DNA from: Streptomyces sp. Isolate_45
GTDB taxonomy: Bacteria; Actinomycetota; Actinomycetes; Streptomycetales; Streptomycetaceae
Reading direction: 5' to 3'
Length of the DNA: 37,371 bases
Assembly: GCF_024721315.2 (NCBI RefSeq)
Contig: NZ_JANFAK020000085.1
Coordinates: forward strand, 1-37,371
Shown: piece by piece, positions 24,211 through 33,709 of the stretch
Numbering within the stretch: the stretch's first letter is position 1
Layout of the letters: each line of letters begins with the position of its first letter
Made by a program: the position numbers and the translations under genes
Notes under the pieces: model-generated
The model's input: only the letters and a program-made list of their open reading frames with translations
Database searches by the model: none
Told to the model about the DNA's origin: nothing

Positions 24211-26793
24211 TCAGATGGCGGCGGCGCCGGCCGCGGCGTCGGCCTCCTGGGCCTTCAGGGCGCGCTCGACGCCCGACCGGGACTCCGACACCAGACGGCG
24301 CAGGCCAGCGTTCGGCTCGGCCGAGGCCAGCCAGGCGTCCGTCGCGTCCAGGGTCTCCTGGGAGACCTGGAGCGACGGGTAGAGGCCCACCGCGATCTGC
24401 TGGGCGATCTCGTGGCTGCGGGTGTCCCAGACCTCCTTGACCGCCGCGAAGTACTTCGCCGCGTACGGGGCGAGCAGCTCGCGCTGGTCGGTCTGGACGA
24501 AGCCGCCGATCACGGCCTCCTGCACCGCGTTCGGCAGGTCGCCGGACTCCACCACCGAGGCCCACGCGGCGGCCTTCGCCTCCGCGGTCGGGCGCGCGGC
24601 CCGCGCGGTCGCCGCGTGGCGCTCGCCCGCGGCCGTCGCGTCCCGCTCCAGCTCGGCGGTGATCGCCGCCTCCCCGACGACGCCCGTCGCCACCAGGCGC
24701 TCCAGGAACGCCCACCGCAGCTCGGTGTCCACGACCAGGCCCTCGATCTCGGCCGTACCGTCCAGCAGCGCCGCCAGGTACGTCAGCTGCCCCTCGGTGC
24801 GGGCCGTCGCCGCGAAGGCACGGGCCCACGCCAGCTGGTGGTCGCTGCCCGGCTCGGCGCCGCGCAGGTGTTCCAGCGTGGCCTCCGTCCAGGTGGCCAG
24901 GCCCTGCTCGCGCCACGCCGGGTCGGCGTACAGCTCGACGGCCAGCTTCACCTGGCGGTGCAGCGACTGCACGACGCCGATGTCCGACTCCTTGCCGATG
25001 CCCGACAGCACCAGCGCCACGTAGTCGCGGGTCGCGAGCTCGCCGTCGCGGGTCATGTCCCAGGCGGAGGCCCAGCACAGGGCGCGCGGCAGCGACTCCG
25101 CGAAGTCGCCCAGGTGGGCGGTCACGTTGGCGAGGGACACCTCGTCCAGGCGGACCTTCGCGTACGACAGGTCGTCGTCGTTGAGCAGGACGACCGCCGG
25201 ACGGGCCCGGCCCACCAGCTCCGGCACCGCCGTGAGGCCGCCGTCGATGTCCAGCTCGATCCGCTCCGTGCGCACGAGCGCCCCGTCGCGCAGGTCGTAC
25301 AGGCCGACCGCGATGCGGTGCGGCCGCAGCACCGGCTCGCCCTTCGCGCCCGCGGGCAGCGCCGGGGCCTCCTGGCGGATCGCGAAGGCGGTGATGACGC
25401 CCTGCGCGTCCGTCTCGACCTCCGGCCGCAGGACGTTGATGCCGGCCGTCTCCAGCCACGCCTTCGACCAGGCCGTCAGATCACGGCCCGAGGTCTCCTC
25501 CAGGGCGCCCAGCAGGTCCGACAGGCGCGTGTTGCCGAAGGCGTGCGCCTTGAAGTAGGCCTGCACGCCCTTGAAGAAGGCGTCCTTGCCGACGTAAGCG
25601 ACGAGCTGCTTGAGCACCGAGGCGCCCTTGGCGTACGTGATGCCGTCGAAGTTGACCAGGACGTCGTCCAGGTCACGGATGTCCGCCATGATCGGGTGCG
25701 TGGACGGCAGCTGGTCCTGCCGGTACGCCCACGTCTTCATGGAGTTGGCGAAGGTGGTCCACGCGTGCGGCCACTTCGAGCCCTCGGCGTCCGCCTGGCA
25801 GGCGATCGAGGTGTAGGTGGCGAACGACTCGTTCAGCCACAGGTCGTTCCACCACTCCATCGTGACGAGGTCGCCGAACCACATGTGGGCGAGCTCGTGG
25901 AGGATGGTCTCGGCGCGCACCTCGTACGCCGCGTCCGTCACCTTCGAGCGGAAGACGTACTGGTCGCGGATGGTGACCGCGCCCGCGTTCTCCATGGCGC
26001 CCGCGTTGAACTCGGGCACGAAGAGCTGGTCGTACTTCGCGAACGGGTAGTCGTAGGCGAACTTCTCCTGGAACCAGTCGAAGCCCTGCCGAGTCACGTC
26101 GAAGATCTCGTCCGCGTCGAGGAACTCGGCGAGCGAGGGACGGCAGTAGATGCCGAGCGGCACCGACTGGCCGTCCTTGCCCTCGTACGAGCTGTGCACC
26201 GCGTGGTACGGGCCCACGATCAGCGCGGTGATGTACGAGGAGATGCGCGGGGTCGGCTCGAAGGCCCAGACCCGGTCCTTCGGTTCGGGCGTCGGCGAGT
26301 TCGAGATGACCGTCCAGCCCTCGGGGGCCGTCACGGTGAACCGGAACGTGGCCTTCAGGTCGGGCTGCTCGAAGCTGGCGAACACGCGTCGCGCGTCCGG
26401 CACCTCGAACTGGGTGTAGAGGTAGGCCTGCTGGTCGACGGGGTCGACGAAGCGGTGCAGGCCCTCCCCGGTGTTCGTGTAGGCGCAGTCGGCGACGACG
26501 CGCAGTTCGTTGTCCCCGGCGGCGAGGTGGTTCAGCGCGATCCGGGAGTCCCGGAAGACGGCGGCCACGTCCAGTGACTTGCCGTTCAGGACGACCTCGT
26601 GCACGGCCGGCGCGACGAGGTCGATGAAGGTCTCGGCGCCGGCCTCGGCCGAACGGAAGCGCACGGTGGTCACGGACGGGTAGGTACCGCCCTCCTGCGC
26701 ACCGCTGAGGTCGAGTTCGACCTCGTACGAGTCGACGGTGAGCAGCGCCGCGCGCTGCTGAGCCTCTTCACGGGTGAGATTCGTGCCAGGCAC
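24211..26793 (-). CDS. pepN: Aminopeptidase N (M1 family)
   Basis: An 860-residue cytoplasmic zinc aminopeptidase that removes N-terminal residues from peptides. The exopeptidase motif GAMEN is at 265-269. The zinc site is HELAHMWFGD with H299, E300 and H303, completed by E322 in NESF. A downstream ITYAKGASVL carries the likely catalytic tyrosine. The long helical C-terminal domain ends with an acidic/Ala-rich tail. The length is normal for actinobacterial PepN. The GTG at 26793 is preferred because AAGGAG sits 8 bases upstream; the open frame continues further upstream but without a good site. It is transcribed alone, divergent from a DUF1203 gene across a 139-bp gap. Confidence 0.95.
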   Translation of the reverse strand: MPGTNLTREEAQQRAALLTVDSYEVELDLSGAQEGGTYPSVTTVRFRSAEAGAETFIDLVAPAVHEVVLNGKSLDVAAVFRDSRIALNHLAAGDNELRVVADCAYTNTGEGLHRFVDPVDQQAYLYTQFEVPDARRVFASFEQPDLKATFRFTVTAPEGWTVISNSPTPEPKDRVWAFEPTPRISSYITALIVGPYHAVHSSYEGKDGQSVPLGIYCRPSLAEFLDADEIFDVTRQGFDWFQEKFAYDYPFAKYDQLFVPEFNAGAMENAGAVTIRDQYVFRSKVTDAAYEVRAETILHELAHMWFGDLVTMEWWNDLWLNESFATYTSIACQADAEGSKWPHAWTTFANSMKTWAYRQDQLPSTHPIMADIRDLDDVLVNFDGITYAKGASVLKQLVAYVGKDAFFKGVQAYFKAHAFGNTRLSDLLGALEETSGRDLTAWSKAWLETAGINVLRPEVETDAQGVITAFAIRQEAPALPAGAKGEPVLRPHRIAVGLYDLRDGALVRTERIELDIDGGLTAVPELVGRARPAVVLLNDDDLSYAKVRLDEVSLANVTAHLGDFAESLPRALCWASAWDMTRDGELATRDYVALVLSGIGKESDIGVVQSLHRQVKLAVELYADPAWREQGLATWTEATLEHLRGAEPGSDHQLAWARAFAATARTEGQLTYLAALLDGTAEIEGLVVDTELRWAFLERLVATGVVGEAAITAELERDATAAGERHAATARAARPTAEAKAAAWASVVESGDLPNAVQEAVIGGFVQTDQRELLAPYAAKYFAAVKEVWDTRSHEIAQQIAVGLYPSLQVSQETLDATDAWLASAEPNAGLRRLVSESRSGVERALKAQEADAAAGAAAI

Positions 26794-26932
26794 GCGGTCA
26801 TCTCCTTTGATGGTGACGTAGCCCCGCCATCCTTCCACGAGGTCCGGGCCACCGCGCCGGAGTATCCCGCGGGCGAACGCGAGGTCCGATTTCGGCCGGC
26901 GCCGGGGGCGCGGGCGCGCCACGATCGCAGCC

Positions 26933-27442
26933 ATGACCTCCTCCACCACACCCCTCACCGCCCGCGCCGTCGACCCCGCCGCCCTTGCCGAGCTGCGCCT
27001 GCGCGATGACGCGGGCCGGCCCTGCCTGCCGTACGGGGACCCGGAGGGCGGCGCCCCGCTGCGCTGCTGCCTGCGCCGCAGCCGGGCCGGCGAGCGCATC
27101 GCCCTGGTCTCCTACGCGCCGCTGCGCCGCTGGGCGGCCGGGTCCGGGGCGGACCCGGGGGCGTACGACGAACAGGGCCCCGTGTTCGTGCACGCCGACC
27201 CCTGCGCGGGCCCGCCGGAGGGCGGCGGCCTCCCGTTCGGGACACCGGGGGCGCTGCGCGTCGCCCGGCGCTACGACGCGGCCGGCCGGATCCTCGGCGG
27301 CCGCGCACTGGAACTGGGCGAGGAGCCCGACGATGTCGTCGGGCGGGCGCTCGCCGAGGCCTTCGCCGACCCGGAGGTCGCCCTCGTGCACGTCCGGGCG
27401 GTGGAGTACGGCTGCTTCCTCTACGAGGTGCGCCGGCCGTGA
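26933..27442 (+). CDS. DUF1203 domain-containing protein
   Basis: A 169-residue soluble protein matching the DUF1203 pattern. It has an N-terminal region with DDAGRPCLPYGD and an L-R-x-C-L element (PLRCCLRRSRAGERIALVSYAPL). It then has GPVFVHADPC in the middle and VALVHVRAVEYGCFLYEVRRP at the C-terminus. The family is common in actinobacteria and proteobacteria and has no established function. The ATG start has a weak ribosome site. It stands alone between the pepN promoter and a terminator, convergent with asd. Confidence 0.85.
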   Translation: MTSSTTPLTARAVDPAALAELRLRDDAGRPCLPYGDPEGGAPLRCCLRRSRAGERIALVSYAPLRRWAAGSGADPGAYDEQGPVFVHADPCAGPPEGGGLPFGTPGALRVARRYDAAGRILGGRALELGEEPDDVVGRALAEAFADPEVALVHVRAVEYGCFLYEVRRP

Positions 27443-27449
27443 AACGGGG

Positions 27450-27481
27450 GAGGGGCGGGCGCCGTACGGCACCCGCCCCTC
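27450..27481. terminator. Bidirectional terminator between DUF1203 gene and asd
   Basis: Perfect 10-bp arms GAGGGGCGGG and CCCGCCCCTC enclose the self-complementary GCCGTACGGC. It lies between converging genes, 7 bp after one stop and 16 bp before the other. Confidence 0.8.
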
Positions 27482-27497
27482 ACGCACCGGCGACCGG

Positions 27498-28529
27498 TCA
27501 GCCCTGGCGGAGTTCCTCGGCCACGAGCTCCGCGATCTGCACCGCGTTCAGTGCCGCGCCCTTGCGCAGGTTGTCGTTCGACAGGAACAGCGCGAGGCCG
27601 TTGTCGACGGTCTCGTCCACGCGGATGCGGCCCACGTACGAGGCGTCCTTGCCGGCCGCCTGGAGGGGCGTCGGGATCTCGGACAGCTCGACGCCGGGGG
27701 CGTCCTTCAGCAGCTCGTAGGCGCGCTCGACGCCGATGGGGCGCTCGAAGCGGACGTTGACCTGGAGCGAGTGGCCCGAGAAGACGGGGACGCGCACGCA
27801 GGTGCCGGAGACCTTGAGCCCCGGGATCTCGAGGATCTTGCGGGACTCGTTGCGGAGCTTCTGCTCCTCGTCGGTCTCGAAGGAGCCGTCGTCGACCAGG
27901 TTGCCCGCGAGCGGGACCACGTTGTACGCGATCGGGCGCTTGTAGACGGCCGGCTCCGGGAAGTCCACGGCGCCGCCGTCGAAGGTCAGCTGGTCGGCGG
28001 CCTCGGTGACCGCGCAGGCCTGCCCCTTGAGCTCGGCGACGCCCGCCAGGCCCGAGCCGGAGACGGCCTGGTAGGTGGTGGCGATCAGGGCGAGGAGGCC
28101 GGCCTCGTCGTGCAGCGGGCGCAGCACCGGCATCGCGGCCATGGTGGTGCAGTTCGGGTTCGCGATGATGCCCTTGGGGCGGTTCTTGATCGCGTGCGGG
28201 TTGACCTCGGAGACGACGAGGGGGACCTCCGGGTCACCGCGCCAGGCCGAGGAGTTGTCGATCACGACGGCGCCCTGGGAGGCGACCTTCTCGGCGAGGG
28301 CCCTGGAGGTCGCGCCGCCCGCGGAGAAGAGCACGATGTCCAGGCCGGAGTAGTCGGCCGTGGAGGCGTCCTCGATGGTGATCTCCTGGCCCTCCCACTC
28401 CAGGGTCGAGCCCGCGGAACGGGCCGAGGCGAACAGCCGCAGCTCGTCCAGCGGGAACTTCCGCTCGGCCAGGATGCCGCGCATGACTCCGCCGACCTGT
28501 CCGGTGGCTCCGACGATTCCGACCCTCAC
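27498..28529 (-). CDS. asd: Aspartate-semialdehyde dehydrogenase
   Basis: A 343-residue NADPH-dependent enzyme that reduces aspartyl phosphate to aspartate semialdehyde, the branch point to lysine/diaminopimelate, threonine and methionine. The nucleotide loop is VGIVGATGQVGGVM at the N-terminus. The active-site cysteine is Cys127 in NPNCTTMAA. Further family motifs are VIDNSSAWR, TYQAVSGSG and RVPVFSGHSLQVNVRF, which holds the catalytic histidine. The GTG at 28529 has GAGGAG 5 bases upstream. There is no lysC next to it, so this is a free-standing asd gene. The neighbouring terminator isolates it from the DUF1203 gene. Confidence 0.95.
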   Translation of the reverse strand: MRVGIVGATGQVGGVMRGILAERKFPLDELRLFASARSAGSTLEWEGQEITIEDASTADYSGLDIVLFSAGGATSRALAEKVASQGAVVIDNSSAWRGDPEVPLVVSEVNPHAIKNRPKGIIANPNCTTMAAMPVLRPLHDEAGLLALIATTYQAVSGSGLAGVAELKGQACAVTEAADQLTFDGGAVDFPEPAVYKRPIAYNVVPLAGNLVDDGSFETDEEQKLRNESRKILEIPGLKVSGTCVRVPVFSGHSLQVNVRFERPIGVERAYELLKDAPGVELSEIPTPLQAAGKDASYVGRIRVDETVDNGLALFLSNDNLRKGAALNAVQIAELVAEELRQG

Positions 28530-28789
28530 GGTGACTCCTCTACGTATGTACGACGCGGGCGCGCGTGGAGCCATCATGCGTTCGACCCCACGAGCCTTGT
28601 CCAATCCATTGTCCGAGGGACGGACGGTGTCCTGGGCGTGAACCCCCGTGACGAGTGCGTGAAGCGCGTGTTTCACCGCCCCCGAACGGCCGTTTTGCCT
28701 GGTCGGTGGGGGTTAGCGTCCGGACTGTCGTGCCCGGTATCCGGACACGCCGTCCCACTTTCCGAACCGTCTGAACGGGGAGAACCACC
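28530..28789. promoter_or_regulatory. Divergent promoter region of asd and the M28 peptidase gene
   Basis: These 260 bp contain no gene. TTGTCC occurs twice 12 bp apart around 28600, and TCCGGAC occurs twice around 28719-28745 upstream of the M28 gene. No promoter pair is clear enough to name. Confidence 0.4.
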
Positions 28790-30286
28790 GTGCGGGACCA
28801 CCGCCACCGCCGCCGCTCCATACCGGCCCTCGCCGCCCTCGCGGCCGCCGCCGTAGCCGCTCCCGTGCTGTTCGCGGCCGCGCCGGCCGCGGCCCACGAC
28901 CGCGACCACCGCGAGGGCCGGCTCGCCAAGGAACTCGTCGAGGAGGTCACCGCCCGCGGTGCCCACCGCCACCTGGCGAAGTTCCAGCAGATCGCCGACG
29001 CCAACGGCGGCAACCGCGCCGCGGGCACCCCGGGCCACGCCGCGTCGGCGGCGTACGTCCACGACACCCTGAAGAAGGCCGGCTACCAGGTCTCCTACCA
29101 GGACTTCGACATCCACGAGGCCCACACGAGGACGGAGCGGACCACCGTCCTCGGCGCCGCCCCCCGCGAGCTGGCCACCGCCGCCTTCACCTTCACCCGG
29201 TCCACCCCGGCGGGCGGCCTGACCGCGCCGCTCGCCCTCGCCCGGGTGGACGAGAGCCCCGGCTGCACCGCCGACGACTATCCGGCCGGTGCCTTCGCCG
29301 GGAAGATCGCCCTGGTCAAGCGGGGCGCCTGCACCTTCGTCGAGAAGCAGAAGGCGGCCGCCGAGGCGGGAGCGCTCGGCGTCATCGTCTACAACCACAG
29401 CGGTACCACCCCCGTCCGCGGCGGGTTCTCCTCGCCCGCCGAGGGGCTGATCCCGAGTGCGGGCATCACCCTGGCCGACGGCGAGGCGCTGGCCGCGGCC
29501 GCCGCGGCGGGCGAGGTGAAGGTGCGCCTGGACCTGGACCAGGAGCACGTGAGGAAGACCACCCGCAACGTGATCGCCGAGACCCGGGGCGGCCGCGCCG
29601 ACCGGGTGGTGGCCGTCGGCGCCCACCTGGACTCGGTCCCCGGGGGCCCGGGCATCAACGACAACGGCTCGGGCTCGGCCGGCCTGCTGGAGGTGGCGCT
29701 GAAGCTCGCCGACGAGGGCGCGAACAAGAAGGGCAAGGGCAAGCAGCCCGCGAACAAGGTCCGCTTCGCCTGGTGGTCGGCGGAGGAGCTGGGCCTGCTG
29801 GGCTCCGAGCACTACGTGGCGCAACTGTCCGAGGGGCAGAAGAAGGACATCGCCCTCTACCTGAACTTCGACATGATCGCCTCGCCCAACCCGGCGCAGT
29901 TCGTCTACGACGGCGACGACTCGGACAAGGTCGGCGCGGGCGCGGGCCCGGCCGGCTCGGCGCAGATCGAGGCGCTGATCAACGGCTTCCTCGACAAGAA
30001 GGGCAAGCCGCACGAGGGCAGCGACTTCGACGGCCGCTCCGACTACGGCCCGTTCATCGCCAACGGCATCCCGGCGGGCGGCACCTTCACCGGCGCCGAG
30101 GGCATCAAGACCGCCGAGCAGGCCAAGCGCTACGGCGGCACGGCCGGAGCCCCGTACGACCCGAACTACCACGGGGCCGGGGACACCCTGAAGAACATCG
30201 ACCTGAAGGCCTTCGACACGAACCTGGACGTCATCGCGCACGCGGTCGGCACCTACGCGGAGTCGCTGCGCCCGCTCGGCAAGTAG
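28790..30286 (+). CDS. Secreted M28 family aminopeptidase with PA domain
   Basis: A 498-residue exported zinc aminopeptidase related to the Streptomyces griseus aminopeptidase group. A signal peptide (basic start, hydrophobic 12-33, cleavage near AAAHD) is followed by a PA domain at about 130-240 with FAGKIALVKRGACTF. The M28 domain carries a full set of metal and catalytic residues: H279 and D281 (AHLDS), D291 (GINDNGSG), E332-E333 (SAEELGLLGS), D361 (NFDMIASP) and H461 (NYHGAGDT). The GTG start follows GGGGAG. Outside the cell it would release amino acids from peptides, possibly those made by the convergent S8 protease. A strong terminator follows. Confidence 0.93.
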   Translation: MRDHRHRRRSIPALAALAAAAVAAPVLFAAAPAAAHDRDHREGRLAKELVEEVTARGAHRHLAKFQQIADANGGNRAAGTPGHAASAAYVHDTLKKAGYQVSYQDFDIHEAHTRTERTTVLGAAPRELATAAFTFTRSTPAGGLTAPLALARVDESPGCTADDYPAGAFAGKIALVKRGACTFVEKQKAAAEAGALGVIVYNHSGTTPVRGGFSSPAEGLIPSAGITLADGEALAAAAAAGEVKVRLDLDQEHVRKTTRNVIAETRGGRADRVVAVGAHLDSVPGGPGINDNGSGSAGLLEVALKLADEGANKKGKGKQPANKVRFAWWSAEELGLLGSEHYVAQLSEGQKKDIALYLNFDMIASPNPAQFVYDGDDSDKVGAGAGPAGSAQIEALINGFLDKKGKPHEGSDFDGRSDYGPFIANGIPAGGTFTGAEGIKTAEQAKRYGGTAGAPYDPNYHGAGDTLKNIDLKAFDTNLDVIAHAVGTYAESLRPLGK

Positions 30287-30308
30287 CGGCCGGGGGAGGG
30301 GGAAAAGC

Positions 30309-30351
30309 CCGGAGGGGCGGTGCTCGTCACGAGCGCCGCCCCTCCGGTTTT
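30309..30351. terminator. Bidirectional terminator between M28 and S8 peptidase genes
   Basis: Perfect 12-bp arms CCGGAGGGGCGG (30309-30320) and CCGCCCCTCCGG (30336-30347) surround a GCTC/GAGC inner stem. TTTT follows on the plus strand, and AAAA at 30303-30306 gives the minus strand its own U tract. A textbook rho-independent terminator for both converging genes. Confidence 0.92.
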
Positions 30352-30364
30352 CGGTCCTACCGGG

Positions 30365-33300
30365 TTACGGGAGGACCTTGTCGATCTGGACGCTGCCGGT
30401 GCCGGCGGCGGTGCCGCGGGCGTTGAGCAGCTGGACCTGGCCGAAGAACTGACGGCCCTCGGGGGCCGCGCTGTTGACCAGGACGTTCGCCGAGACCTGC
30501 GCCGAGGCGCCGGAGGCGAGGTTCACCGTGGCGGCCTCGTCGACCTGGACGGAGCCCAGACCGGCCGAGAAGAACACGTCGCGGTAGTCGTACGTGGTGG
30601 TGCCGGCCGGGATCGCGTAGCCGATCACCTTGATGCTGTAGGTGCCCGCGGCCGGCTTGACCAGGCTCACGGCCTCCTCGGAGTCGCCGTCGGCGGCGGT
30701 GCCGACCTTGACGCCGTCCTTGTAGACCTCCAGGTCCAGGTCGGCGCCCGTGTCGGACGTCTTGCCGATGGCGACGTCGAGGCGGGAGACGCCCTCGCCG
30801 ATGGTGACCTCGGTGGTCTGGGTCTCACCGGCGGCGATGGTCGGCTTGGCGACCTTCGCGGAGCCGAGCGGACCGCCCTGGAGCTTGCCGCCGGCGATGA
30901 CCGCGGCGTCGTTCTTGACGGTCCACTGGACCGGCGCCGGGGTGCCCTGCTTGACCTCGGGAAGGACCTTGACCGCGGGGTCGAAGGAAGCGCCGAGGAC
31001 GGACACGTCCAGCTTGTACGGGTTGTCGAGCAGCGGCGACGTACGGCGCGACTCGACCTCGATCTCCCAGACGCCCGGGGTCGGCTCGGCGTACGAGCGC
31101 AGGTCGGGGCGGCAGGTGTTCGCCGGGTTGTCGTAGTTCGGGTAGCACTGGGTCGTCGCGCTGTCCTCGACGCCCAGACCGTACGGGTGGATCGAGATGA
31201 AGCGGGTCTGGCTGTCGGGCTTCAGACCGCCCAGGGCGACCTCGAGGGTCTTGGTGCCCGGGGGGACCGTCACGAAGTACGACTTGTGGCTGTTGCGCTG
31301 CACGGACGAGGTGTCCGACAGGGTGTAGGTCGGCTTGGCCAGCGGGGCCGCCGCGACGACCGTCGCCAGGACCTGCTTGTCGATGCCCTCGGTGTTCGGG
31401 TCGTCGAGCTGCAGGATGCCGCTGTGGACGCCGGCCGACTTGACGTTGGCCTCGACCTTGATGGTGACGGGCTTGTTCAGCGGCAGCGTGACGTAGTCGT
31501 AGCCGCCGATGACCTTGAAGCTTCCGTCGTCGTTGCGCCAGCTCAGGTTGTGCCGGGTGCCGTACTTCACGCCGGTGGTGCGCGTGACGACGACGTTGTA
31601 GACCTTCTTCTGGCCGACCTTCAGGCCGCCCTCGCGGTCGTAGACGCCGGTGCCGAAGCCGGGGGTCTTCAGGAACTGGTCGATCGCGGTGTCGACCGGG
31701 GCCTTGACCGTGAACTCCTCGGCCTTCGCGTCGCGCTGGATGGACTCCCACGCGGCGTTCACGTCGAGCAGGCCCGCGCCCTGGGCGTGCGCCGGGACGT
31801 CGTCGATCTTCTTGGCGGTGCTGGTCAGCGCGACCCGCAGGTTCGCCGGCTTCAGCGCGATGTTGTTCTGCTTCGCGGCCGAGATCAGCAGGGCGCCGGC
31901 GCCCGCCGCCTGCGGCGAGGACATCGAGGTGCCCTGGAGCATGCCGTAACCGGCCGGGAGGTTGTAGCCGGCCTCCTTCACGGGCGCGCCGGGCAGCCAG
32001 GTCTGGATGGTGTTGATGGCCGAGCCGGGGGCGGTGATGGTCGGCGTGAAGCCGCCGTCCTCACGCGGACCGCGCGAGGAGAACGGGAACATGTTGTACT
32101 TCTTGCTCACGCCGGAGCCGTAGTTGGCGGCCCAGGTCTCCTTGGAGACCGCGGCGCCCACCGAGATGACCTTGTCGGCGAGACCGGGGTCACCGATCGT
32201 GTTGACGCCGGGGCCCTCGTTGCCCGCCGAGATGACGAGCTGGACACCGTAGGTGTCGATGAGGTTCTTGTAGAGCTCGGAACGCGCGTTGTTGCCGTCG
32301 TTGAGCGCCGGCAGGCCGCCGATCGACATGTTGACGATGTCGACGCCGCGGTTCACGACGAGGTCGATCATGCCCTCGGTCAGCGCGACGTTGGTGCAGC
32401 CGCCGGACCAGGAGCAGGCGCGCGAGGAGACGAGCTTGGCACCGGGGGCCTGGCCGTTCATCCGGCCGCCGAAGAGGCCGTTGGCGGCGGTGATGCCCGC
32501 GACGTGCGTGCCGTGCTCGGACTCGATGATGCCGACGTTGACGAAGTCGGCCTTCTTGCCGACCCAGTCACCGCCCAGCGGGTCCATCGGGACGTCCTTG
32601 CGGATCTCGATCACGAACGGGATGCGCTCGGCGACCTCGGTCGCCGCGTTGTCCGTGCCGAAGTAGCCGACCTGGTTGCCGTCCTTGTACGGCTTCATCG
32701 GCTCGTTGTTGGTGAAGTCGCCGTCCTGGTCGGTGTCGACGCGGACGGTGCCGGCGGCGACGTCGTAGAGCAGGCCGAACCGGTCGGTGGTGTCCCCGTC
32801 CCGGTTGACGTCGCCCTTCATGTCACCGTTGGCGGTGATCGACTCGGAGAAACGGCTCCACTGGAAGTTGCCCTCCGGGGCCTTCCAGCTCTGACCACCG
32901 GCACTGAAGGTGCCGCCCGCGGCGGTGACCGGGGTGATCTGGGCGCGCCAGGTCCCGTCGTTGTCCGTGATCGGGTCGGTCGCGGTCACCCAGTCGACGA
33001 TCTTGCGCTCGCCGGTGGTGGTCTTCTGCAGGGCCGGGTGGCCGACGTCGACGCCCGAGTCCATGATGCCGATCGTCACGCCGCGGCCGTCGGCCTGCGG
33101 GTTGTTCTTGACGAAGTCGACCGAGCCCGTCTCGAAGGACGGGTTGTACGGGTTCTGCGCCGGGGTGTTCTTGTCCGGCGCCGCGTAGGTCTCGGCCGCG
33201 GTCTTCTTGACCGTACCGGTCTCCCGGTCGGCGTCCGGACGGGGGTCCGGACGCTGGATCTCGTGCCGCAGGTCGATGCCGTGGACGGAGTCCAGCTTGC

Positions 33301-33709
33301 CGGCGGCCTTCAGCGCCGCGTCGGCCTTGCCGGTCGGCAGGGTGGCGCGGACGTAACCGAGCTTGTCGTACGTCCGGCCCACCGAGGCGCCCTGGACGGC
33401 GCCCAGCTGGTCGGCGACCTGCTTGGTCTTCCCGGGGGCGGTCGCGACCATGACGGTGACGGTGGCGTCGCCCTTGGCCTTGGCCTCCTGGAGCAGTTCG
33501 GCGTCCGCCGAACCGAGCTTCTGGTCGGCGGACTTGACCGGCGCGGAGGCCGGTCCCGTCCCCGGACCGTCGGCGGTGCCCACCGCGAAGGCGGGCATGG
33601 CGCCGGTGGCGCAGAGGGCGGCCACCAGGCCCGCGGCCGCGGCGACGCGGGCCACGCGCCGGGTGCCCGGTATGGCCCCGTTGGTGGAGCTGGGGGAGTC
33701 GAGGGTCAT
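30365..33709 (-). CDS. Secreted S8 (subtilisin-type) serine protease, multidomain
   Basis: A 1114-residue exported protease. A twin-arginine-like/Sec signal (RRVARVAAAAGLVAALCATGAMPAFA) leads into an I9-type inhibitory prodomain (about 45-150). The catalytic triad is Asp217 (GIMDSGVDVGHP), His399 (SEHGTHVAG) and Ser595 (QGTSMSSPQA). The Asp-His spacing is unusually long because about 150 extra residues are inserted, including Asp-rich loops at 300-306 and 325-331. The C-terminal 450 residues are beta-rich domains, including pre-peptidase/PPC-like segments with WEIEVESRRTSPLLDNPYKLDVS. The start at ATG 33709 is chosen over 33715 because AGGG is better spaced. It would degrade external protein for nutrition or development. 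Confidence 0.92.
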   Translation of the reverse strand: MTLDSPSSTNGAIPGTRRVARVAAAAGLVAALCATGAMPAFAVGTADGPGTGPASAPVKSADQKLGSADAELLQEAKAKGDATVTVMVATAPGKTKQVADQLGAVQGASVGRTYDKLGYVRATLPTGKADAALKAAGKLDSVHGIDLRHEIQRPDPRPDADRETGTVKKTAAETYAAPDKNTPAQNPYNPSFETGSVDFVKNNPQADGRGVTIGIMDSGVDVGHPALQKTTTGERKIVDWVTATDPITDNDGTWRAQITPVTAAGGTFSAGGQSWKAPEGNFQWSRFSESITANGDMKGDVNRDGDTTDRFGLLYDVAAGTVRVDTDQDGDFTNNEPMKPYKDGNQVGYFGTDNAATEVAERIPFVIEIRKDVPMDPLGGDWVGKKADFVNVGIIESEHGTHVAGITAANGLFGGRMNGQAPGAKLVSSRACSWSGGCTNVALTEGMIDLVVNRGVDIVNMSIGGLPALNDGNNARSELYKNLIDTYGVQLVISAGNEGPGVNTIGDPGLADKVISVGAAVSKETWAANYGSGVSKKYNMFPFSSRGPREDGGFTPTITAPGSAINTIQTWLPGAPVKEAGYNLPAGYGMLQGTSMSSPQAAGAGALLISAAKQNNIALKPANLRVALTSTAKKIDDVPAHAQGAGLLDVNAAWESIQRDAKAEEFTVKAPVDTAIDQFLKTPGFGTGVYDREGGLKVGQKKVYNVVVTRTTGVKYGTRHNLSWRNDDGSFKVIGGYDYVTLPLNKPVTIKVEANVKSAGVHSGILQLDDPNTEGIDKQVLATVVAAAPLAKPTYTLSDTSSVQRNSHKSYFVTVPPGTKTLEVALGGLKPDSQTRFISIHPYGLGVEDSATTQCYPNYDNPANTCRPDLRSYAEPTPGVWEIEVESRRTSPLLDNPYKLDVSVLGASFDPAVKVLPEVKQGTPAPVQWTVKNDAAVIAGGKLQGGPLGSAKVAKPTIAAGETQTTEVTIGEGVSRLDVAIGKTSDTGADLDLEVYKDGVKVGTAADGDSEEAVSLVKPAAGTYSIKVIGYAIPAGTTTYDYRDVFFSAGLGSVQVDEAATVNLASGASAQVSANVLVNSAAPEGRQFFGQVQLLNARGTAAGTGSVQIDKVLP

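Noticed and set aside
23248..26577. Plus-strand open frame spanning lysR and opposite pepN
   Set aside because: It is out of frame with lysR and antisense to pepN, and it crosses a strong terminator.
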